Part shown: positions 22,506 through 33,560 of the stretch, one piece after another
How the letters are laid out: each line of letters begins with the position of its first letter
Position numbering within the stretch: position 1 is the stretch's first letter
Assembly (NCBI GenBank): GCA_947623455.1
Contig: OX392541.1
Location: forward strand, 7,189,719 to 7,253,718
Reading direction: 5' to 3'
Length of the DNA stretch: 64,000 bases
Source: Mimachlamys varia
Lineage: Eukaryota; Mollusca; Bivalvia; Pectinida; Pectinidae
Translations under genes and position numbers: made by a program
The notes under the pieces: model-generated
Told to the model about the DNA's origin: nothing
Databases searched by the model: none
What the model saw: only the letters and a program-made list of their open reading frames with translations

Positions 22506-22720
22506 ATTTACGAGATAAAATCTGAAGACGCTTCACGATCCGTGAATCCATATCCATATCGTGAATCCATGTCCGTCCCGTCCCATGATAATGTAACCAG
22601 CTTATTTATATAACCGCTGATCCGATTGTCATCAAACTAACATAATAATTAAGCATGTAGTACTAATTTCATATGGGGGAAGGGGACATTTATGTCTCAC
22701 AGACATTTCTAGTTATGAGG

Positions 22721-22925
22721 CTTGGTTTATTTTGTTTTAAGTCCTATGTTATTTAAGGAGTTTTGGAGGTGGAGGAAAGCCTGTTTACCCCGAGTAAAAA
22801 CCACCAACTTACGGTCAGTACATGGCAACTGCTTTGCGTTGTTTCGAACGCGCAAGTTCCCAGGGCTGGAGGGCTAGTGGTAGAATATCGGAACACCTTA
22901 ACCACTCGGCCACCGTGGGGACTAG
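22721..22925 (-). mobile_element. tRNA-Ser-like SINE, copy A
   Basis: The minus-strand head has GGTGGCCGAGTGGTTAAGG (complement of about 22895-22914), an A-box like that of tRNA-Ser/Leu. Then come ACCACTAGCCCTCCAGCCC, a degenerate B-box (GCGCGTTCGAAAC), and a body with ACTGACCGTAAG and TTTCCTCCACCTCC. The 3' end lies at 22721 in an AAAACAAAATAAACCAAG tail. The copy at 62945-63176 shares this layout. Pol III SINE of a type common in bivalves. Mobilisation would depend on a LINE. Confidence 0.8.
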
Positions 22926-23109
22926 TTAAAACCATCGGTACAAATATATAGCACCACTGTGCCATGATAAACCAGGAAGATTCCATTGACGTGTCCAACT
23001 AGCAAAATTATCTCGGAATAAAGTCATCTATCACAAAATCAAAATTCCATCCTTAATATTTCAGTTTGGGGCGTGGGGGGTTGGGGTTCGGTCGTGTAGA
23101 AATACTTTT
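22926..23109. other. No recognisable feature
   Basis: Unassigned. Confidence 0.3.
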
Positions 23110-23760
23110 CCTAGCTATCTGTCTGCCCAATGAAGTTTGTCAGCACTTCTTTCTTTCTTTCATGAATTTCCATCAAACTTGCGAGTGGAATATTTCGCTT
23201 AGTCATCCTCCAAACTGTTAGCAGTGTAGGAATGTTTGTGCTGTCAGTCTTCTGTTTAGCAATGTGACATATACTATCCACTGTAGAAATTCAATGGTAT
23301 CAAATATTATCCGCGTGTGGATACAATGTACACCCGCAAACATGTATTGGCAGCGAAATAAGCGAAAATTTGCACACCACGAAGTATTTACCTTCTAAAT
23401 TACTTGCACAAAATCGTTCGAGTTTTCGGGTTATCAGGTCAAGGTCAAGTTCACTGTGGCTAATTGTAGAAAAGCATTGTCAGCACTCTAATGGTTTCAT
23501 TTCCTAATGGATTTTCATCAAACCAAACAACGTTATGACACATACAGAGATAAAATACCTTTGACAAGTTGCAAGTTTAAGTTTCAGGGTTGTCGGGTCA
23601 AGGTCAATGTTGCTATTTTTAGACAATAATTGTCAGCACTGTAGTGGCTTTGTTTCCCTCATGGATTTTCACCAACTTCAAACAAATGTAAAGGATTAAC
23701 ATGTTTTGGACAAGTTCGAGTTTCAAGGTTGTTTGGTCAAAATCAAAATTGGCATACATA
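23110..23760 (+). repeat. Degenerate tandem repeat, about 160-bp unit or longer
   Basis: The phrase TTGTCAGCACT followed by a GGATTTTCATCAAAC-like segment and GTC(A)AGGTCAA recurs near 23137, 23478 and 23629. Spacing is irregular and similarity moderate. No ORF. Confidence 0.55.
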
Positions 23761-24871
23761 TATTGTGTACATCGGCTTATTGTATAATGTGGAATGGTTC
23801 AGAATATAGGCAATGAGAGGGGAAAAATACAGTGGCTCTGCGATTCTGTTGCTTCATTTTAATGCCAACTCATGCCATTGTCTTTCAAACTAATTCAACC
23901 AGATTTCTACCTACTAATCACAAACTTCGAAGCTGTTTTGTGCAAGTGTATTTTAAGGCGATACTAATAGCTGAATGAACTGAAGGACTCGCACAACTAA
24001 ATCAGCCTATCAAGAAGTGTTTTATACGTTTGTAGTCCCTACTGAAAATTTGTTCCGGCAAAGTACAGTGATTCTTATTTGAGTAGGTAATCGTTGACCT
24101 ATTCTGCATTGAATGATATCTATAGATATTTCACTTTATAAAAGTATATAATTTTAGTAGATTTTGATATGTGATGGCGAATTTATATGGGGTCAAAAGT
24201 CACCGGATGTTCCAGTCCCATTTCACTGGTTTGACATGTAAATTTCCGGTTGTCCGAAGCAGACGCCTGTAGCGAGTTCAAATACCAGTAAACTCCTCAT
24301 AAAATGCCATTTGAATCCTTTGTCATGTATGTATCTGTGAATCAAGGCAATTGGCACAAGTGTTCAAAGCTTAGTAATAACACATATTAAATTATATATC
24401 ATAATCTTTATTTCAGTAATAAAGGCCTCCAGCCCACATGTATACATGTATATATTATGTCAATTTGTTCCAAAATGCATGTTGAATAAATTGCAAGACA
24501 TGCACAAGTATTTGCATCTATTTACAATACGAGTATAGTTATGATTTAAACTCATATTCACTATTCAAAGTAACATAATAATTATAGCAGATGAGATATG
24601 TAGGAGTGTACAAATGTATACACTATTTGACTGCACACCCTCAAAAATCAAACGTTTGATTTGTATAATAAACCCTAGAGTAGCCAAACATATATATAGC
24701 TTATACAAGTCATATATTAAATTATTTAGTTGTGTGAGTCTTGAAATGAAAATTTGTAAATTCCGGAATATTCGAAAATTGTATCAAACAGATCTAGAGG
24801 GTTAAAATTTGTAACATTCCATTAAATGTTATGTTTTCTCAACTGATGAGATAACCGGACACAAAGATTAT
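23761..24871. other. No recognisable feature
   Basis: Unassigned AT-rich DNA. A 63-codon ORF at 24614-24805 has no recognisable features. Confidence 0.4.
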
Positions 24872-25028
24872 AAGACTCTTTCATATGCGTGTATGTAGGA
24901 TAGGGATATTCCACCCGAGGAGTCACAAAATGTGTTGAAACCCGAGGCTTGCCAAGGGTTTTACCACATTTTGTGATCCCGAGGGTGGAATATCCCTATC
25001 CTACATACACACATAATAAAATAGTCTT
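24872..25028. repeat. Nested foldback hairpin H2
   Basis: The arms pair over about 60 bases, from AAGACT at 24872 to AGTCTT at 25028. The stretch GTATGTAGGATAGGGATATT followed by CCACC is exact in both, as is the CACAAAATGTG block. The inner stem at about 24939-24962 uses AAACCC and GGGTTT around GAGGCTTGCC. It begins a region with a CRE pair and an intact ORF. Confidence 0.85.
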
Positions 25029-25403
25029 TTTCTCTCATATCAACTACCCGAATAAGCTAAAAAAACATGAAAATATTTTTAAACAGGCTACCATTTTGAA
25101 ATTTCAACTTTTTCCTTGAGCTTTTTTGACGAAAGCGAATTAAACAGCGAGTTTAAGCATACCCTATATCTGCAAACGAAGTTTGCGCAGAAAAAATAAT
25201 CTCCTCTTCCTGGTGTTTATGGTTAAAATTTTGTGAAAGGTTTTAATTTTATCACGCCGTCGTTTTCTCTTTCCGGCATCATAGTTTAACGTATTCGTGA
25301 CGTCACGTCATTGTTGAGCCATTGTGACGTCACGTCGCGTGAAATGCTATGTAAGATAGATTTTTCTTAGATAGCTTTCTTACATTGGCAACCTCTATCC
25401 AAC
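25029..25403 (+). promoter_or_regulatory. Promoter-like stretch with two CRE sites
   Basis: Two perfect TGACGTCA palindromes at 25298-25305 and 25324-25331, spaced 26 bp and each followed by CGTC, lie 75-105 bp upstream of the ATG of the 25404 ORF. The surrounding DNA is richer in CpG than its flanks. No TATA box is evident. Promoter function is inferred. Confidence 0.4.
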
Positions 25404-25703
25404 ATGGCGAGATATGAGAGAAAACATGCTATTGGCTGGCGAGTCACAAGACTAGACAAGAAAGAAGCTGAAGAGACTATTGAAAGATCGGAACAGATGC
25501 ATCTGATCAACAAACAGAAATACGACACCATCAAAGAAGACGAAGAGCATGGTTTGATGGACGAAGTGTGGTTGATTTTTGACAGTGCTTTCGGAAAAGA
25601 AAAACGTACAGCTGATACGTATACTAAGATACATTCTTCATTCACGTACACTGTAAGATTATATTCGTTAAAGCTTGTACTATTATACTATAGAGGTTTT
25701 TAG
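25404..25703 (+). CDS. Unknown 99-residue charged protein
   Basis: An intact ORF from an ATG in good context (CCAACATGGCG). The product starts MARYERKHAIGWRVTRLD and continues with a highly charged, probably helical stretch (about 18-53, rich in Lys and Glu) and WLIFDSAFGKEKRTADTY. I recognise no family. No signal peptide or membrane segment, although the last 17 residues are hydrophobic. A diverged copy lies on the minus strand at 56420-56740 inside a HINE-like element, where frame breaks have destroyed it. Similarity between copies runs to AAGCTTGTA just after about 25675, so the last codons may be flank. It could be a captured host exon or an element-encoded protein. Confidence 0.5.
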   Translation: MARYERKHAIGWRVTRLDKKEAEETIERSEQMHLINKQKYDTIKEDEEHGLMDEVWLIFDSAFGKEKRTADTYTKIHSSFTYTVRLYSLKLVLLYYRGF

Positions 25704-26664
25704 TTTCCTTACTTTATATTATTTGATTCTAGAATAACGAAAAATAGTACACAACTAGTGCACAATGATATCGGACCGAAGTTTATTTCTTGTATCATCA
25801 CTAGTGATGATACAAGCAGTGATGATATACGTTTTATCAAGCTGATATTTTCTCATATTTCACTGGTAAAAATGTAATAAAACATGTTTAACAATGATAT
25901 CATAATTGTATTCGATCTCTACGCGTCAAACCACAAAAGTATATTCACCACTCATATTTAATATGCAGCTATAAAGAGCAATATCAGTTAAAGGAGTCTA
26001 AAGAATCATAGGAATATGGCTTCTCATACTTACAAAACCCTACAAATAGTGTCTGGAAAAGAAAACATGTTAATGACAGGAAAGGGAAATCACAGAAACA
26101 AGGCGAAAATACCTATGTCCGATCCTGTTTGATATCAAATGATGATTATCAATTAATTACTCCACACGGGAACGCTCCGTGAAATTGATTGAAATATTAT
26201 CAGACTTTGCTGAATTGTTATGCCTGAGCTAAATTACAAGAGAGAACAACAACCCAGAAAGCAATTATTTCATTGACAAATTGTACAACACTGAAGTTAT
26301 TAGAATTTGACAGAATTACAAAAATGTTTTAATTACTTTCAGAAAAATACACCGTCATTTGATAGAATCGTATTAACAACAGCATTAGGTCTGGTTTGTA
26401 TAATTGGCCATGGGCGTTATTTAATATTATCTCAGATTAAGCGTGCAAAAATTTGCCGTCATCATCCTTTAAACTAGACTGCTGTAACGTAACTTTGAAG
26501 GACACATTTTTCGCGTTGAACGCTTGTGTTGACATGTAATTCAGCATGATACAGTTAGTATTAGCCAGGAGTCACGAAGGATGTCTTTGTTTAATGTGTT
26601 GCTTGAATGATAATTAATATCGATCTTGATTGTTTGACAATTTATTCTGTTTATTTGTCTTTAC
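25704..26664. other. Unassigned, with one perfect 28-bp palindrome
   Basis: CTTGTATCATCACT and AGTGATGATACAAG meet with no spacer at 25789-25816. Otherwise no gene or repeat is recognised. Confidence 0.6.
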
Positions 26665-26868
26665 AGTAGATGGAACTTTATTACGTATTGTAAAAAATGC
26701 TTTTATGAAGAGCCACATAATAATCATAATAACAAAAACAACTGTGATTGAGACGAATACTCCGAGTCGTACATTGCTGGTAGACCTCACCTTTGTCTTA
26801 GAGTGTCGGATAAACAATGGGAAAAAATGCTCTACACAGCTCTGAGTGTTTGTTTTTCTTCTTAACAT
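26665..26868 (-). CDS. Possible first exon of a type II membrane protein
   Basis: On the minus strand an ATG at 26868 opens 68 codons. A short basic tail (MLRRKTNTQ, then RHSKTKVRSTSNVR) is followed by a strongly hydrophobic helix, LGVFVSITVVFVIMIIMWLF, and the open frame reaches ACT-GTAAAG, a plausible splice donor at 26664/26665. A short cytoplasmic N-terminus, one membrane anchor and an exon end just behind it are common in Golgi glycosyl- and sulfotransferases, but no catalytic domain is visible to the left. Family unknown. The longer reading through the donor ends in low-complexity Asn/Lys and is unlikely. Confidence 0.35.
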
Positions 26869-27976
26869 ACCAAATTCATGAAAATACAGCTTAAACCATT
26901 CGATGTTAAAGTTTGAAAATCAATATACAACACCACGTATCTAATCAAAATTCTTTAAATTAACAATTAAGTAAATATAACTCAATGGGAAAATAGAATG
27001 GACATTACCAAATTGTAAAGGAAGACTTAAGAGAAAATACATACTGCTCACGTAACGTTCATTTTGTATCCCTTAAAAACATGTACAAAGACTTCTTCAC
27101 ATTTTAATTTAAAGCCGCCATCATTGTCCTAAGTGTTGTGATGAGGAAACACAGACATATATTGCTTTTATCATCGTCTTCATAAAAGAAAGTAGTCAGA
27201 CTCTTCCCCTGAATTATTATACTTCTAACACTGGCTATATGATACTTCTAGAACCACTAATCAAAAAAATCTTTCTCCAAACTCAAGTACATGGATTTAA
27301 AGTGTTCAAGACTAAATTTTCTGCCGATGAACTGTTGATTAAATGTTATAAAGCAAGAGTTATGAACGTTTAAAGCTCAGTTGGTCTATGCTATAGAGAT
27401 GTGAGGCTAATTTCGAACTAGTTGTCACATACTGTTTACAGTCATTGATCAATTGATTCAGGGACAGTTTGTGATTTTGAAACGGCTGTGATATATTCTT
27501 ATAGCATTTATAACCCATAGTCATCACCACGTGTATTAGACACGCTAATAATTTGTAAATTAGATTTGTACAATTCCAACAGAGAAATGGAGTTTTGATA
27601 AATCAAATCAGGCCGTCGTATGTGAAGAGTTATTATACTGTCAAAATAGGCAATTTTCTTTTACTCAACCTCATCTCCACTACAAGGAATGGAATCGTCC
27701 CTTCAATACCCCAGCTCAGTTGAAACAGCTTGTAAAGGGAGAAAGGGTTAACGATTGAAAGTAGATTTGCTCACGTGGAATCAACGTACTTCCCGATAAG
27801 TTAAGTGGTACGTCAATTCAAGTTCACGTCACGACGATGTGATATTTAAAAAATGAAAACAACGAGGAGGTATTGCTTGTTGAATCAAAGCAGGAACAAC
27901 ACATTTAAAATATTTATTTTATTAATTTTTCAACATATATGAAACAAAAATTCCAGCTAAAATAAATAATCAGTTT
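26869..27976. other. No recognisable feature
   Basis: Unassigned AT-rich DNA. Confidence 0.4.
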
Positions 27977-28155
27977 TGTTGGGTCGGATGTTAGCATGGG
28001 ACGGGTCTTATTGTGCGAGGAACCCGAAGAACCCAGAGACAACCCATGTGATCAGGCTGGTAACGCAAACATTTTTACGTCTGGTCGGGCAATGAAACAC
28101 CGGTCGTCTTGGTGAAAGGCGAGGGCACTATCCACTGCACCACTAGACCTTCCAA
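27977..28155 (-). mobile_element. tRNA-derived SINE family 2, copy A
   Basis: The minus strand reads GGTGCAGTGGATAG, then CTCGCCTTTCACCAAG, with a weak B-box region, then GTGGGTT/CTGGGTTCTTCG and CTAACATCCGACCC. The same layout appears in better condition at 35663-35860 on the plus strand. Confidence 0.7.
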
Positions 28156-28929
28156 CAGCACTGTAAATAAAGTAACAAGTAACAGTTTACTGAGCAGTGT
28201 GTAAATCAAAATAACATTATACAAGTAAGAACCGCATAATTCGCAGATCACTGAGAGCAATGCTTTTCTTCGTTGGGTACCAAACAACTTTGAAAATCTA
28301 GGGATAAGTTGTTTTGTTCCATTTGCACAACAAAATGTATAGATTTAATGTCACACGGATCATGTTTAACCCACACGGATCATGGTTTTGTTTAATGTGT
28401 ACAACAAAATATAGAAAACAAAACAGTGTCATTATTTCCCTGTAAAACTAAAATTTGTTGGATTATCTTACTTTATATAAATTGTTCAAATATCCTATTT
28501 CTTGGTGACCTTTTGAGTTTTCAAGATACACCATATTGACTGTTTCAGATTAGTATATCATCACTCGATCATAAGCTGTTGCAAAAAAAAGTTCTACACA
28601 ACGTGTTTGCAATGTGTTTATCAATAGTTAATCTGTTATTAACAAGAGCCTTATTAACATTTAACTATCAAGGTATTCTGCCTCAAGAATTCAAAGTGAC
28701 TATAGGCCATTCGAGAGTAGTACGAGCAACTCAAAGTTGAACATCATTCCTATCTGAATTGAATTTCACAACACCTGCAAAAAGCAATATGCTTTCCGAA
28801 ATTGTCAATGTACGATTCTTTAACATGAGTTGAATAACATAAATTACTGTTATCTAAGTGTCTTTCACGACTACTAATCCTTGCGATATCTGCATCACAA
28901 CTAGTTTAAGGCGATTAAGAAGCTAAATT
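28156..28929. other. No recognisable feature
   Basis: Unassigned AT-rich DNA. Confidence 0.4.
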
Positions 28930-30346
28930 AGAGAATACCAAAGCGTTAACAAAAGCATAATCCAAACTCAAAATCGATTAAGCCATTGAGAAATATAAAC
29001 AAAGGAAAGATTAACATGGATATCCTTGTAAATGTACAAGAAAATAAGACCAGGTGTTCCGGAAGAGTGAGCATCTTTTGCGTCATCGACGACGTCCGCC
29101 ATGTAAATCTTTGTCATATCTATGTAAACATCAAGTTTTCAAAATGAGAACCGAGTATCGTTTTCAATCACAACAAGTAAACACACTAATGAGCATACTC
29201 AAAAACGTCCATCTTCATATCACCTTAAGATACAGACAATTTCTCAATAAGAAAAGATAGCGACCATAAAACTTTCCCATAGTTCTGATCAACCTGCATC
29301 TCTCGAGCCCTTGTGTCGTTAGTTTGTTTGTCAGCAGTCGACATCGATCACGAAAATCACGATATTTAGAGCAACCCCTAGAATATCGAATCAAATGCGA
29401 CATGTACACAACATAGGTTGGAAAAGCAGGTATGTTACTATAAAGAAATGGAAACTTCACGATCGCAATTAAAGTCATCACGTTTATGGTATAGCTTAGT
29501 AGTAAGCTGTCTATGTCGTTCGTAGTTTAAGTAGAGATCAAGGTAAGCAGCTGATGTAAAAGAGTATGTTGTGTCCTTTATTTCAAGTTCAGAAGGGTAT
29601 TTGCGATCGACGTGGTCAGCAAACTTCTTCTTTATAGACAACACATCGTCGATTTATTTAAAAGTGAATATAAAAGATTTGGCAAGGTTTTTGTTATCCG
29701 TCCTGATTAGCTCTTCCACAAATTCAGCCTCGTATGAAAACAAAAACAAGTCTGCTAAGAGTTGGGTACAGTCTGTTCCTATGGGAATGCCAACAATCTG
29801 ATGGGAACTTTCTCCGAACTCAACAAAAGTATTGCCGACCAGGAATTCAATCATCCTTACTATATCTTCTTCTTTATATTTCCTCCTAGCTTTTGTTGTG
29901 TTTTTCACAAGGTATACTCCAAAATAGCTAACTACCATATATTTGTATCGTCGTTCGAAATGAAAGCTTTCATTATAAGTGATCGAAGACGTTCCTTCAA
30001 TTTTGTATGAGGTATGGTAGCGTACAGGGTGGAAAAATCAAATGTTCGACCAAAACGACATGTTAAGGAGGGAATGCTCAAGATTGATCGAAAGATCTTT
30101 CGAGTTTTTCAAAGTCCCCTTCCCATTTATTCCACTTCTAAAGTATACAGTGTCATAATAAGACTGACGACCTAATTTTATGGTACCAAGAAAGGTAGTA
30201 AGACGTTTTGATAATGACGTGGTCGAGCAATAAGCAGAACCAGCGATAACGCGTTGGTTATTAGGATCCATGTATAGTTTTGGCGTCCAGACGATACAAT
30301 ACTTGTATTTCATACATTTACATGTATACGAATGTAACCAGTCCAC
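28930..30346 (-). pseudogene. Dead reverse transcriptase, Penelope-like or related, copy 1
   Basis: On the minus strand the frame from 30346 gives LYMDPNNQRVIAGSAYCSTT, then LKNSKDLS. A shifted frame carries FDFSTLYATIPHTKLKERL (about 30050-29995). The first frame then resumes with EFGESSHQIVGIPIGTDC and ADLFLFSYEAEF (29938-29657). The catalytic box reads stop-I-D-D: a TAA at 29654-29656 replaces the usual Tyr. The frame continues to YPSELEIKDTT and KLYHKRDDFN, slips near 29465, then reads SNIPAFPTYVVYMSHLIRYS and KFYGRY. The non-coding tail runs to about 28930 and matches 11.0-11.2 kb. At least three lesions. The order of motifs resembles a widespread animal RT family that I place near Penelope-like elements. 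Clade is uncertain. Confidence 0.75.
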
Positions 30347-31751
30347 TTTTTATATAACGAAAGGCATCTCCTTCATTATTTAAGGAGAATAAATTTGTTT
30401 TGATTGCGAGATTGGGCGAAATTAAAAAGTTCGCGAAAGATACTTGGTTTACAGTATGTTCTGGAGTAAAGAACGATCCAAACGTCACTTTTATGTAGAT
30501 GTCAATGCCGAAGATTGATTTGAATCCTGGAATTATGTCTCGGAGGTTCTCCTTGTTCTGGATAATTATTCATAAATACCGACAGTTGCTCATTCCAGAA
30601 CTAGGAGATTTTTTGTCGTTGAAAAATTGGTAAAATACGATTTTTAACTACATTGCAGTAAAAGCCAGGGTTAAAACAAGGACAACGTTCAAGTACAGGT
30701 AGAAATAGACGACAACTACAAACTGGTATGCATCAGTGTAGATAAAATGAGATCTGTATCATTTCCCTGACAGGTGTTATCCATACACTTCACAGAAAAG
30801 CACTTTGATGATGATGGCGCTTTTATTATGATACACGTGCATTCGCAGGTTACAAGTGTCATTCAACGGAAAAATATACAAAAATAAACCAGTATCTTAC
30901 GTACAGTACAATGTATAAGGCAATTGCTAGTTCTCCATGAAAAAAAAATGAAAAAAGAGAGCGGCGCTGTTTCTGACTTAAAATCATGGGTAAGTCACTC
31001 TCGTTCTCTTACAATAGTTTAAACCTTTATTCCTCATCTGCCTGTAAATCTGCGTTAAGCGCCCTCGCGTGCATGCATTTCAACGTATGTTTGATTAACC
31101 GAACAAGTTAGAACATAGCCTAACATATGAATCATTGAATCGTTAGTGCATGCCTATCTCACTTTATGTTTTTCGTTTTCATTAAAAGCCCTTCATGTAC
31201 TCCTAGTATTGCCTACGCTGTCTTGTATAAGACATGTAGACGCCTGGGCGCATTACGAAAGGTACACATACACAGGTAACGCACGTTAACAATATGATTA
31301 ATAATTGTTAAACTGAGAAGACAGAGCCTAGTTAGCACATGTAATCAACGGCATCCGGGCAACGTATGGTCACGTGACACTTATCTATTACCTGCGATCA
31401 GTGACATAAGGGCGACACCTCTTCACATGTATGTTTTCCCCTCTCGTTAGTCAAATGTGACAATGTTTAACAGTAAGTCAGATTAGTACGACTCTTTGAT
31501 CAGAGGAGGTTTGTCCATCAAACCATTGGAGACGTCGACTCTGTACTAGAGAAGTTAGTCATCAAGAATGGTTTATATCCTATTTATGTGACTATGTTTG
31601 TTGTTTTTACTGATTGCGTTATTGCCCACTATGATCGTGTGACGGCACAGCGCTCTTTCTTCTCTTGTGAATTAACAGACCCGAAATGCTGTTAATTAAC
31701 ATGCTAACTTTATATCTAATTCAACCATTTATTGCAACATCTCATTCATTA

Positions 31752-31752
<1 letters not shown>
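30347..31752. other. Mostly unassigned
   Basis: On the minus strand about 30350-30540 keeps an open frame (DIIPGFKSIFGIDIYIK and on) that could be the N-terminal part of the neighbouring RT pseudogene, but I have no second copy to confirm it. Nothing else is recognised. Confidence 0.3.
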
Positions 31753-31784
<32 letters not shown>

Positions 31785-31785
31785 T
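31753..31785 (+). repeat. (CCG)n microsatellite
   Basis: About ten uninterrupted CCG triplets in AT-rich surroundings. Confidence 0.95.
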
Positions 31786-32358
31786 GAAATCCAGATTTAG
31801 AATTTGTAGCAAAACTTTACCTCCAAATCTGGATGCGGACATTTCTTTCGGCCAGTTTTGTTGGCCCAGTGACCTCCTAGGCTTCATATTTTAGGCCGTT
31901 GCTCAAAAGGTCCACACAGCTGTATATATAAAATGCAGTTAATTCAACTTTGGGCTCGAATGTATCACCTTACCGCCGTCAAATGGTAAATCAATTACGA
32001 AAGTTTTTCCATGCTAAAACTAAAGCAAGGCAATCAGGAAAAGCATAGATAAAGAATATTCATTATATATTAATTGCATATATATATCCTGAATATACGC
32101 CAAATTGATATTCACCGTACAGTTCTTGACGTCACGCGCTGCTGATATTCTTGCACAGAAAACCCACAAAATGATTGCATTCATTTGCAGTTCTCTCTCG
32201 ACTTATACCTATAGGCATCACTGCCCTGATTAACGTCTGGTCCTTATTTATCCTGCACATGCAAAAATAAGATAAACTTAATGCTTATCTCGAAGAGTTC
32301 TTTGATAAAAATTTGTTTAATTACCCGCTTCAATGCTTGACATTCTTGGTCTTTGCAG
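31786..32358. other. No gene recognised
   Basis: Unassigned. It ends in a pyrimidine-rich stretch and CTTTGCAG, the acceptor of the exon that follows. Confidence 0.35.
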
Positions 32359-32498
32359 GTTTCGTGCAGAAAGACAATCGTCCAGTATTTGCTGTATCAG
32401 CAAAGACCGTTAGAGAAGTCAATATCCCGTGGGAGACGAGACCAGAAACTTCAGACATGTTAGAGTTAGAAATAGATCAATTACCACTCAGATTATAA
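32359..32498 (+). CDS. Probable terminal exon, unknown protein
   Basis: After TTGGTCTTTGCAG the open frame reads GFVQKDNRPVFAVSAKT, then VREVNIPWETRPETSD and MLELEIDQLPLRL, and stops with TAA at 32496-32498. The acceptor splits the first Gly codon after its first base. The sequence is soluble, mixed-charge and lacks the low complexity of the chance ORFs around it. An AATAAA occurs near 32713. I recognise no family and find no upstream exon in the window, so the gene would extend left past a long intron. Confidence 0.45.
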
Positions 32499-33357
32499 AA
32501 TAACACATGCAATCCTAATTTCACCTTAAATTCGCATCACTGCTTATTTCGTTACACTTCACTGATTATTCTGTACTCTTCACTGGTTAGTTCGTTACAC
32601 CTCACTGCCCATTGAGCAACACCTCAGTGACTTTGACGTCATAATTTGAACAACGAATTTTCGCTTGTCAATACAAGTCAATACGCAGCAATTTCAACGG
32701 TAGGGTATTCAGAATAAATGCGTGTTTTATCAAAATGTGCAAAAAACTGATTCAAATGATTGATACACGTACTTATCAAGAGTATTTTATTCTTTTTTTT
32801 TCATATTAAGTTGACGAAAATTATGACGTTGTTGTCAAATTTACTAAAATATTATCACAGTATGTCAAAAACGATACACTGTTTATTAATTTATTTATCA
32901 AAAAAGTGTACTTATATTTGTTAATTGACCGTAATATTATAACTCATATTTGTTTTTGTTTCATTCACGAAATGTCATGGTCGGATGGAGAATACTTTCG
33001 AAATCAACGTAAATAATCCCTTTGAATATATTTTTTTTCACAATATCAATGATATTGCGTCGTTAATATCTGCACATAATTTAAAATGGTTAGCAAATGC
33101 GTGCCTGATAATCACATGAGTAAAGTACAAAACTATTATAATTTTAATGACAACATTACATTTCCGTTACATATCTGAAACATGATTGGAATATTTATAA
33201 AAGCTAAGTTCAAATCCAGTGTGAGAAACAGGTTAATGACGACACCGTGTAAGTTATTTACTGGCCATGCTGGTCTCACTGAGAGATAAGTATTTCATAT
33301 CCTTTTATGATATCAAGGTGGACTTTTTGAATAAGACTTTGAGGTCGTGAGCTTTAC
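32499..33357. other. No recognisable feature
   Basis: Unassigned AT-rich DNA, possibly the 3' UTR of the preceding exon up to the AATAAA near 32713. Confidence 0.35.
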
Positions 33358-33560
33358 TTGGGTATGACGTTTAACTACATGACATATGTCGTCTATGAAG
33401 CAGAAGACGCTTACTCTTCTCATCCTCTTGGGGTTATCAACTTGTACTATTTCAACCGTGTTCGTTTAAATCTTTCATTTGTTCATACTTTGTTCCAAGT
33501 TAAATCGACTTTGAATTCGTCTTATGGTTTTTTAGACATTTTAGAGATTTTTGACATATG
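33358..33560 (+). mobile_element. RT-family 3' tail fragment
   Basis: Reads EAEDAYSSHPLGVINLYYF, then LNLSFVHTLF, aligning with EAGDAYSSGTPGRIILCFY and LNISFVPILP of the 10.8-11.2 kb copy, and continues with TTATGGTTTTTTAGAC-like tail text. RT motifs are absent. Confidence 0.65.
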
